Positions 35,501 to 47,500 of a stretch of 64,000 nucleotides of DNA are shown piece by piece. Below the pieces are notes generated by a model. That model had not been told where the DNA came from. It did not search any database and worked only from the letters and a program-made list of their open reading frames with translations. Source of the DNA: Tubiluchus corallicola (Eukaryota > Priapulida > Priapulimorpha > Priapulimorphida > Tubiluchidae). Made by a program: the position numbers and the translations under genes. The stretch covers positions 2,251,501 to 2,315,500 of the forward strand of contig JAQGDQ010000003.1 of assembly GCA_030141605.1 (NCBI GenBank), written 5' to 3'. The first letter of the stretch is position 1, and each line of letters begins with the position of its first letter.

Positions 35501-38500
35501 TATTTAGTCGGAAGTTACTTTGTAAGGATTTTTTGTAGTTTACAGCACTGGTATATTTAACTGTTGAGGGCGTGAAGCCTTTTTCTGAGGCAACTGCATT
35601 TGACACTGGGTACTGCAGTATGAGTGAGTAGTCATTGTGAAAGTCCGCAGTACACCTAGCAAGAAAAAAATCAGCAGTGATGCAGTAAAAGTATGCTGAT
35701 TGTACCGAGACGCGTTGTTCACTTTCATACTCCGTTTTCAGTTTCCAAGAGTCGCTGAATTTCTTGAAAGATTTGTAGCAAAGATAGTAAAAATGATTTA
35801 TCTTCATTTATTTGTTTTTCCTTTGTCTCTTTTATGTGTTTGTTTGTGTTTTTAATCAGACACTGTCTTCTTATGCTTAACTGTGTTTTTGGTCGAAAGT
35901 TGTATCATTAAAAATTCCACCAGCGCTCTCTCATTGAAAACAATACCTTGCTTTCAGTGTAGGTTGCAAACTTTTTTTTGCACAATTTTTAGTTGCATAT
36001 GTCTGCGCGCTCTCGTAGACTTTAGTTACTTAGAGATTTTGGTGCTTTCAGTTGCCCATGCCTGCCCGGTGACTGGCAATAAGGTCACAGGAGAAAAGTC
36101 ACGATTAATTTTGCCTATGGTTAGGATCAGGGTTAGAGGTACAGTTAGGGGGTTACTTCTTTTTTCCCGTGACTGTTTTCCTGTGACTTTTTTACCTGTG
36201 AGTTTTCTGCCTGGATTCGTCTGCGCGGGACTTAACTCTGTAAGTAGACTAGCGCAAACTAGATTTTGGAGCCTGCTAAAATAGTATAGATTATCTCGAT
36301 TAGAACGGGTCTTCAGTATGAATTTGTGGGTGGTATGTTGTGAGCCATCCCAGCAAAACTTGAACTATTCCACTCTACTATAACTATGTATAAGACTGTC
36401 AACTACCGAGCCTAGAAACTCCTGTCAGCAGCGTGTCCTAATAAATCGATTTTCCAAACAAATTTGCATCTTGTCTCTGACAAACGAAGCTCTCCCGATG
36501 TGGCACACGGTGAGATGTAGATCACTTACCAATCCAATGAACAGTTGTAAGACTACTAGGGCAGCGTAGTATCACCTTTCAACGTTCTGTGAGTTAATAG
36601 TATTTACTACATGCTTAACAGCCATAGCTAGCTTGTATTCACAGCTTGTCACCTTGGGCAGTTTGCCTTTAGCACCTACCCACAGAAGGAACTCAATATG
36701 TCAAGGACTCGTGCTAGTAGAGCTGAGATAAGCATTGCATTTTGACATTTTATGAAAATCTTTACTGTTACCTGTTAGCTGTTTTATTAACTTATGAAGC
36801 GTCAGCCTTTGAGTTTGAGAAGTTATTGCTTAAAGGTTATGTACAGTGAGTTGTGGAAACACAAATTTACAATTTGTTGAAAATCTTATTCCCTGGAACA
36901 AACAACTTCTCACTGGGAATTGGGAAAATACATTGCCTGGTCTGCTATAGTCTGCGCGTACACATTGCTACAGTAAACACTGATCAATTCAGCTGAATAA
37001 GCCAAATTTTAGGCTTAACAACGAAGTGCCAATACTGCAAATTCATGCAAGGCACAAATGATTTTCCTACAGTGAATACTAAACAGTGAGACACGTTTGT
37101 GTTGTGTATTTTCAAGTTGAGATAATCTAAATATAATTACCCCAGCATCCCGATTTACCATATCATCGACTGTTCTTTAATTTGTTGTACGAAATCTCAT
37201 TTTACTTATTTAAGTACAAAGTACATAGTGTAGCTATAATAAAATTATTAGTGCAGTTATTAAACGACAGCCGTAAAATACTATATTTAATATCATGCTG
37301 CAAGATTAACACAATCAACTTTTTTGTAGCAGAGTTCCACTCAGCCCTAGCTGCGTGTTTCTCAAAATAAATTTCATTTATTTTCCATATCGTATGAAAT
37401 GCGTAGAGTAATGCAAGCAGCAAAGCATTCTTGGCAAGCATCTGGAGATGGGAATCTTGGAATTTTGCATTTGCTCTCGAATAACCAGGCTTCTGTATTT
37501 AAGCACAGTCTAGAGGCATTTATCAGTTCCTGATTCTAGCTGATTGGTAGATTCATAGGCTACAGATGTGGCTGTCTTAAATTGCAGATGGTTTCTTTTC
37601 TGATATATTTTAAATAACTTCTGAATTTAATACAACTAAGTAGTGAGGATTAATTTAGGATAGCGAGAGTTAACCTATAGTAAGATTGCTTGTCGTTTGT
37701 GAGTAATTTATCAGGAGTTAGAACTATGTGGTAATTGAGTTTTTGAGAATCGGACCGTCTTATTTACTAGAATATGGTGATTAGTAGATAAATTTATCGA
37801 AGCCGGTGCAGAATACCCAACTTTTTAAATGCTAACGTTGATTCGTAATTTGTAAAAAGAAGCATGGCTTGTAAAATTAGTTGAAGTTTGAAAACCAATG
37901 TTCAAAATTATATTCTTCATTTGAGCTTAGGTTTGCACACCGACGGTGTATGGCTCAGGACATAACAACATGAAAATGCGCTGCATGCAGTTCATGGTGG
38001 AATGCTTGTAATGATTACCTCAGGGCTTGCCGCATATTATAGAATCTTCTGCAATAGCCCGATAGGCCATTGGCACAGCGTGATATTAAAAGCTTTATCG
38101 ATTTAACGTGCTACGCACAATTAAATTGTCCATGTGACATTGAATATCCTTACAAATGTACTCGTCTTCTCAATGTAGCAAACTATTATATGAACATTTC
38201 CTTGTTTTGTTCTGAAAACTATCATTTCTTAGTGGTCAAGCTTTATCCTGGGTATTTCCTAGCAAACTTACACATTTTTAGATGTTGTAAGTTCATGCTG
38301 CTTATTGTCCCTTTTTTGCCTTGTATACAAAAGTCCCCTTGCTGTCTCGTGGGAAAAATGCTACCCGTTTAAAACCATCTTTTTTCTATGATTGAGCAGT
38401 ACGTTTTAAATCAGATTATGTGTGCTAAACGGCTAATCCTTCAAGCGCACAAAACCCTTCTTGTCTGTGGCGATTTCACTCTGCGCTTAGCAACTGTTAT

Positions 38501-41500
38501 TGGTTGCCTTTAACGTTCAGAAAATCTGGAGATTACGGTCACATCCGAAAAAATTCTGCAGGCATGATTAGTGGTTGCGGTAGCACACAGGTTGGTTGGA
38601 TAACTGTGGGGTCTAAAGTGCAGCCGCTTCATTAAGCAGTTAGCTGTGCCGAGTTTCCATTAATTTGTTAATGATAAACCACTCATTCTCATTAATGAGT
38701 TTCCTAGGATTATGTCTAAATAGAGAACATAGTTGTTCTTGCACTACGGCGAATTGGAAATACTGATTTCACGTTCGAAACTGATTGTACCCATTTCGTA
38801 GAATAATCTTCATTATTAAAGATGTGATTGATACTTGGGTGCAAAGGTTTATTTTCTATTAAAATTTGTCACATGTAAGTAGGGAGCTGTAATAAAAAGA
38901 TCTATACACGTGTACGTTCGCCACGAATTAGTAATTGTTATCAACGTGACCCTTTGCGGGCTGAATATTCTCAGCCAACACACAAAGAACTTCAAAACAT
39001 CCCCATGGCTTTTGCATTCGCTCTTTGCAGAAAGTGCTAGTTATAGAACGGCTCTCACATTCGACTCTGTTTTGACCGAAAGACCCCGTGACGTTGAAAA
39101 TTTCAGTCTTCATTTTTGTCAGAGATCTATCTATGTTTATTACTTGTCATACATTATTTTTTGCTTGAAATTATCATTAGTCACCTGTAAAAAGTGCAGT
39201 GCGAATATGAAAATCTCTGATAATTATAATGTGCCTTGGCTAAAATCATGTTGCGTAAACTGATCCTCTTTCAAACAGAATTTTTAGAACAGAGACGAAA
39301 TTATAGCTGACCTATTAAATAAAGTTTTCTACAAAAATTTGCTATTTTTCTATAGTAAAAATAATTTTTCTATCCTATTGTAGGACTTTCAAAAGCTTGT
39401 AAATAATCATAGAGCGCCATATAATTATTAAATTATAAAGTCACCTTTATTGTGTGTAATTTGGACAGGAAACGTAATTAAGCTTTCTTATGACTATATG
39501 TTTTGTATAGAAACTACTACGCGTATTTCTGTTTATAACAGTACTATTAACATAGTAATTTTTGTTGTATATAAAAGCAACCAAGTATTGCTTTTTGCAC
39601 AATTGACAGGTAGTGGCAGCTGTCTTTACCTAGCTATATTAAAGCCCAATGTAATGAATGCATCCAGGAAAATCCGAGGTATGCCTTGTATAACGCATTT
39701 TCCTGCTTCTTGAGGATTTAATTACCATAGGTGTTGGCTTATGTTGTTCCCACGGGTCTAATAAAAATGCTGAGCTGTCACTGAAGTATTGATCAAGTAA
39801 AGCCTCATGTGTATTCACGAAGTATTTTTTAGTGTATTTTGTTATTCTTAGTTTTTTATTGATGCGTGATAAATGTGTAATTTTCATTGTAAATTGTGCT
39901 GTTCCGGTATGTATTCACTGCCTGTACTAATTCTTAACTGGTATTACACTCAGTGAAGTATTCAGTAGTAGCTTGTGGCTTCGAGAGTTTTTTTCTAAAT
40001 GATAATGCTTGATAAACAACGGCATTGACAACGATTGCGATAATAGATGATAACGTTGTGACAGAGGTGGCGGTAATGGTGACAGCAGGGGTGGCGACTA
40101 GCGAAGCTGATAATGGTTCCAATTGTGGTACTCCGTGTGACTACGGCGGTAGTTGTGGTTCAGTGAATCAGTAAATGGAAATGACGATTTTGAGATGCAG
40201 TTTTATTCCACGAAATTATTTGTTTAATCATTGTCATCGTGACTTTCATCATACCCAACCATCGTTATTAGCATTGACTTCAGTAATGCCCAGTGCCAGT
40301 CCTATTCCTTATTTTTCCCTAACTAGTGTACCATTGAGGGTGAGGCGTGACACAGGCTACTGTTAATGCACAACTGCTTATTTATTTGTGGGGAATAGCA
40401 ACACTAAAACCCCTCCTCTGGACTTCATTAGCAGATTAGTATGTGCTTTATTTGTGAAAACCAGTGTTTTGTTATGCGTGCCGCTAATGTTGTTGTTTAT
40501 TGCCCACACAAGCAATATGCGGCGAATGGTTGTACGTATGTATGGTTGTTTGGTTCCACTGTGGTCATCTGATTTCGCCACGTGCAGAACAGCAACCATG
40601 CAGTGAACACATAAATACTTTTAAATAGCGCCATTAAGCGAGTCGTAAAAACTGTCTTTCCTAATACTAACCGTCAACCTGTGGTTAGATGAGATCGTGA
40701 TAGAAATCTCTGTCTTAGTACAAACAGGAATATTCTTGATGAGGTAATAATTTTTTTAATATTTTTTATTAATGCGGTTATCGTTTATCAAAACATTGAA
40801 ATTAAAGATTTGATTGTATTCAACTCGTTTGACATTTCATCAGTTTTTCTTGTTTTTCGTTTAGTATTTATATAATACAGCCCAGTGCCAGCAGGCCAGT
40901 GTGCTGCCTTGGAAGCACTTTGTATTGTGTGTGCGTGATAGACCGGCCAGTTCTGTAGTTGAAAAAAGGGTCTTGCACTTTTTGCTGTTTGTTTGAGTAT
41001 CTGTTGTTTGCAAAGTTTAGTTTCATCATCATTACGCGAGTTGCTACACTCAGACTCAGTTGAATACTGAACACATCATAATTTAGCGGGGGGGTTTAAT
41101 CATTGCAGCGGCTTCCCTAAGCGGTAATGCAATCAACACAGATCGACTACTGAGTGACTAGAAATTGTAGCAAGTTTGCAGCAGAGGCTATTAGATTATT
41201 GCAAGTTTCTGACATTATTAGCTCATCTTGCTACTTGTTGTATGAACAGTTCGCTAACCGCTGCTGATGGCTTAGCAGTGAAAAAATTGACCATAGATTT
41301 TTGTTCGTTTGTGAATCATTGTTGCTCCAACATTTTTCACAAAATGTTTATGGCTAATTTGGAGTTGTAACTGAGAGGAGGGCATAATGCTTTTTATGGT
41401 AGACAATTAGTATATGTTTCATATCATCACATCGGAAGTAAAAGTACTATGATCGCAAACAGATTTGGAAATCCGTTATCCTTTTTCGAAAACATTTTTA

Positions 41501-44500
41501 TTAATTGACCGCTTAATATCGGACGAGGGAATTGCCAAATCAGTGTCATTGCCAACATTACAAACAAATTATGGAGCATAATAGATCAGGCCACTACAAT
41601 GCCTCATGGCATTTTCTTATATCTGGTGTAGTGTGGATTTACCTAGGTTTCATTAAAACTTTGTTCTGGTTTTCGTTCGGTGTGATAGTTCTTTCATGTC
41701 TGTTTTGAATGCCTGCGTCTGCCATTGTTGACTGTTCACCTACCCTGGTTAGTTAGTGATTACAGTTGCACAAACAGTCTTGTGTGACTCATGCAGATGT
41801 TAGATCATAGCTAGGCCTACACCTTTGTGCTGATAATACATAAAAAAAGGACATGCTTATATGTAGTAGAAACCTGTGCAACGAACAGTGTACCCTTTCA
41901 TACGTGGACAAATGTGGAGTTTTATATTTTGCTTGCCATTTGTATTATTTTTTCATCTTATTGATGTTTTAGATTTGCTTAGCATTAACAACGACAATGG
42001 CGACGGCAGTGGCAGCGACGCTTTAGCAACATTAAGGAAATCATCAAATCAAATCATTTATTTTTTCCCAGACATAAAAAACAAATAGAGGGATACAATT
42101 CATAACCAAAGTGGATGGGTTAGAAACTTAGAAAGGATATGTTCGTTGTATGAACAAGTGCACACACAACCACAAAATATCTAGATCGACTATAAAAGTC
42201 GTACAGAAAATTACAGAAAATATTGATTTTGGTAGTGTCAGTCATACAGGAAGTGACTGAATGAACATAACTACTTACAGTTATATTCATGCATTAATTA
42301 TTTTAAGTTTGCCAGTTAACTAACAGTAGTAATTTTGCTTCCTTCTTACAACATTACGAACAATAATGTGTAAAGCCCAAATATTTCATTAGGGAAATGT
42401 AAATATGACTTTAAATACGTTTTGCTACCTTAAATTATTATACAATATTTTAACATTGAAACTTCTGTCCTAAGTATTTATGAAAACATTTTTAGTGAAT
42501 GAGTCAGCGTTGAGCTGAAAGTTAGTACAGTAATCTTTCTGTGTGTGCTCCTGCCGGAATTTCTACAGACGTTTGTTATAAATCTGTTACCTACATTCAG
42601 CGTTTCTTTCACTGATATTTCAGTTCAGTTACAGCCTGAGGCTGCAACACTGTTAATTGTATACTGAGTGCAGCATACAGTTAAAACAGGTTCGAATTCT
42701 TGACTTTTTCACGAACCCGTCAACTTCTTCGCAACGATCAAAATTCTCTGGTATTTTGTAAACTGGGCTAACTTCGAACTCAGCTAGTTATTTTTTCTTG
42801 TTTAAAGTTTAAGTGGTTGTATTTTAAGGGTACTGTATGCTCTAAGAAACAGTCTTTTGCAAATTGCTTAGTTTAGGTATTTTGTAAACTGGGCTAACTT
42901 CGAAATCAGCTATTTATTTTTTCTTGTTTAAAGTTTAAGTAGTTGTATTTTAAGGGTACTGTATGCTCTAAGAAACACTCTTTTGCAAATTGCTTAGTTT
43001 AGGTATTTTGTAAACTGGGCTAACTTCGAAATCAGGTATTTATTTTTTCTTGTTTAAAGGTTAAGTAGTTGTATTTTAAGAGTACTGTATGCTCTAAGAA
43101 ACACTCTTTTGCAAATTGCTTAGTTTAGGTATTTTGTAAACTGGGCTAACTTCGAAATCAGGTATTTATTTTTCTTGTTTAAAGGTTAAGTTGTTGTATT
43201 TTAAGGGTACTGTATGCTCTAAGAAACACTCTTTTGCAAATTGCTTAGTTTATAGTTAGTTTGGAGAGTTGTGGAGGCTTGAGAATTTTGGCGTGAGAAT
43301 ATCGCCTGCAAGCTTTATTAACTTGGGAGAGTTTGTGTACAGCAGCTGCCTATCTGCTCAGCAACCTCACAGTTAAGAAATTGTAGCTGTTAACTCACAT
43401 TTGTAATTCACATTATGCTATAATCCATTTAATTTAATGTTTTCATTAGAGCAGAGCTTAATCTTCAAGTGAGCACAGCGCACACAACAGGTAGCTAAAT
43501 TCACTGGGTTTCGTAGATGAGTAAGTTGCCCAAATGACTATAGGTAGTTTTTGTTCAGCGAAAAAGTAGGCAAAAGGCGCAGATTAATTTTTTTCTAGTG
43601 CAATTTATTATCTACTTTGTCTTCATTGTTCTTATCATTAGTTTTCATCGTACGCGAGTCTCTACCTAAAGACTTCACTTCGACATCGACAACTAAAATA
43701 ATAACAATTTTCAGTTGTAAAGATGATTTTCAATTTTATTGTAGATGCTAATAAATTTTCAGCGAGGATCATATAATGTTAGCAAAGCTATCAAGCAGAT
43801 AAAATTTAAAGTAAAATTTAGCGTAAAAATGGACTATGCACATGTAGTGAGGTCATAAAATTTTTATGCATTTTATTTTCCTCCAAGCCTTTTCTTAGCA
43901 CTTCGGGAAAATTACTTAGGCCTGGGCTACATGATTTATTGTAACTTGTCTACACAATGTTTTCAGCGGAAAATCAAGCTCACTCAAGGTATTCTCACCT
44001 TCTTTTTAGTCTGAGATTTGTAAATTCAAACTCGTTCATCGCTGAGTCATTTCTGCTTCCTGTGAACATGGTCATACACCACAGATCGTGACTCGTTCTT
44101 CAACTTGGGCTTTGTTGACTAGACTAGCTCGTGTTTGCGTTACGTATTTGTCTTCATGAGTGACCGATACTTTAAGGCTTTAGCGTGTAATCGGTGTGTA
44201 AGAAAGTTCAAAATAATTCAATTGATCTAGTAGGAGCAAAAAATCAGTTATGTAGTTTTATTCCGCTTTGTGTAGGCAAAATTTGTTACATTCGTTTTTT
44301 GGAGATTGCTTGCGATATTCACGACATACATACATTGCCTAATTAATTTTAAAAAATTAAAATATTACTAAGTGTTTATTAATTATAAAATTTCAGTGTT
44401 ACAGATTTTGACTGCACGTTTTTACCTTGTGGCTAAACAGTTGTCCACAGGAACAGGATGTGTAACTATTGGCAGTGGCAACTTCGGTTCGAACTATTGG

Positions 44501-47500
44501 TCGAGTGACTTTATGTTTTTACATCGTAAAATTATGTCAGCGTGGTCATCTTGAATTCAAGATAGTAAGTCGAAAAATTACACAAATCTTGAATTTATTG
44601 ATGAAAAAGTAAAAAATCTGAATCTGTCAGTCGATGCATAATTCATTCTACAAAGCCCATTTAAAGTCTTGTGACATTTCATTTCAAGATGATAGAACCG
44701 TAGGCTTTTTCAAAAATTATATTATCTCCACCGTGACACCATCTTCAACTTAAAATGGCCGATTAAAAATCCGTCTACTGTTAGTCGGTGCAGAATTTAT
44801 GCTAATATGTCCTTGTTAAGTTCCATGATGATCCGTTACAAATTTTCGGAGCCCTGGCCTTTCTTGCAAAACAACAACATTCAAAAAGGTAGCGATTTAG
44901 GTCTCGATTAAAAAATTAAAGGCTATCAATAAATTCCAGTGTGTAGAAGCATTCTGTGCTGTTCATATTAATGAGTAATTGGGTGTTATTGTTGTGCGGT
45001 AATAAACGACTACAGCCAGTGTTTTGGCTTCTCCCGCTTCTGCATTAAGTTAATTATGCATTAAGCATACACTGTTGAACCAGTGGTTCATAAACGAGCT
45101 GCTGATTGCCCGAGGTTTCTTTGTGTTGCGCTTGTAGATTAATTCTTCTTAGGTATATGGTTATGCAGATGACTCCCTAACTAATAATGCAAAAACCTCA
45201 GTTTAGTTGTCGTAACACAGAGGAACATCATCTGCAGATACTGCGTAATTAGTACGGAGACAATTTCCACCTGAAGAAGAACTGCTAATTATACACGAAA
45301 ATATTTTCTACTTTTCTAGAAATAAAAGCAATCTGAATCAGCGAGAATGCGGCTCACAAGTAGTATAAAATCATAATTAATACAAATTATATATATATTA
45401 TAATGTTAATATTTATACAAAAGCTACGAACAAGCTTGATGATTTTAAAGACGTCACATTTTGATATTTGAATGCAAATAAAAATAAGTGCTGCAACACA
45501 TAATATAATAAATTAGTACATTACATGCGTAGTCGTCATGATTACAATTTATTGCTAGCTTTCTAGACGATATTTTGTTCTGATATACATTTACTAATTT
45601 AGAATAAGTGAAAGGAATGAGAATGTTTAGTGTTGCTGGTACAATTTAAAATGCTTGAAAAACATAAGCTATACATCGCATGCAGGAGCACACGTACGAG
45701 AACACATTGAATTATATTTTTGTGTCTGGTAAATTGCGTCTTCCTTGAAGATAGTAGGAGAACCTAAACATCGTTGTTAAAGTTGAAATTTTTGTTCATT
45801 AAGAACTTCTACCTTCCCGGGTCGTCATTACTGCGATTTTGCGGATTCGTGGTTAAACTTATTCCATCATCTGGGTAATTACGGTAGCCAGCCCAGAGCT
45901 CTTTACCCCAAGCGTGTGTGCTTATTTCTTGCACTATTTTTGTCCCAATCACGCTTTCTTTTCAAATAACAACCAGCTCTTTTCATCAAAACAAGCTTAT
46001 CTGTGCTTGCTGGTGTTTGACTACTGCTGCACGTGTTCACAACAAAGCTGGCATTCTCGCTTTTTCAGCTTGCTTTTATTTTCAGGCAGTATTTATAATT
46101 TAACGAATTTTTCTTGGTATGAAAACTATTTAAGCAGCATCTGTAGACCACTTGTTATATGTTATACTATAGGTAGATGATAGGGTAAACAACTAAGCGT
46201 TGTAGCTGATGTGTTTATTTCAACTGGCAATTTGCACGCGATTAGTGATCGTCTGCTTCTGTTATTGCATCCTGTAATACATTAGATAAGACTGATAAGC
46301 GGAAGAAATTTTCCGTTTAGTGCTTCCCGCGTGTGTTACAGGTAGCGTGCTGCCATTAAATTGCTCATTTCACCCAAGGAATATCATTGGGTGCGTAACA
46401 GCACTGGCATTTTAACAGTAGTCCCAAGGTGATTATTTGTATTTATATCAAAAGAAGAAAATTGTTTCGTGCAGTTTTAGCAAGAAAGCATTTCTTTGCT
46501 GGCATTTGGAACTACCATGCACTTTAGGTTATGTCTTATGAATGGCAATTTTGGTATGTCGCTGTTAACACAAATTGACTGTTTCCTCTACGCATTTAAT
46601 ATAGACTTCACGTTAAACAAAAATAGAGTATACCGATAACAGCAGCAGCAGCAAAAAAGAACAACAGCAATTTCATCAGTTACAACGAAAACGTCCGGCA
46701 ACGACTGCAACGACAACATTCATAATGCACTTTCACGGCAGCTGGCTCTCCATGTTCATTAGTGCAATCATTTTAATTAATTAATAGCCACTTGACCAGT
46801 TAAAATTTATGGTGGTGTTACGAGCTGTTTTGGTACGTTTCCCAGAAAACTTTCATAGCCAAAGCGTTTCCCAGAGAAGATAACTTCCCAGAAAAAACTT
46901 TGCCAGAAAATATTTGTCAGAAAAAGTATTTCCCAAAAATATGTGTTTTTCGCTGCTAGATCTACTATTTAGTAGGATAAATTGGATAATGCCTTTGGCT
47001 TTTTTCTGTTTGCCTGTCCCCCTTACACCCTGTCATCCTTTCCTTCTCTTCCTCTCTGCCGCTCTGTCCCTGTACTCCCCCTGCTATCTCTCTCTCTTCC
47101 CCGCGCTCTCTTTCTCCTTCTCTCGCTTTCTCTCTCTCTCTTTCGCGCGCGCTCTCTTTCTATTTCTAATTAATTTAACTAAGAGGATGATCAGAATCAC
47201 TGAGAACGACGTAGTGTATCAAGTACAGCAGACAGTCAGAATGTGCAGTATTTTGCCCGCGCATTGTAACTCATTGTTTTCAATGCTTTAACAGTCATAG
47301 TCAGATGTGTGTACATCCTCCGCAAATCAGCGAAATAATTCGGAATAGCAGTGAAAGGAACTTTTCAAAGTGAGATTCCTAAGCAGTCACCCAACTAATC
47401 AGTTGTCAGGTTCGACACTGCCTCACTTGGGTAGCCAATCACACGCCGTGATTACTCACTATTGCGTATGTGCAAAGATCAACGTGATTCGCTATAATCG

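Noticed and set aside
35883-36284. 133-codon plus-strand frame
   Set aside because: Overlaps hairpin family C; no domain or splice support.
46914-47291. 125-codon open frame on the plus strand
   Set aside because: Crosses a CT-rich tract inside the foldback element; composition is repetitive and no domain is visible.
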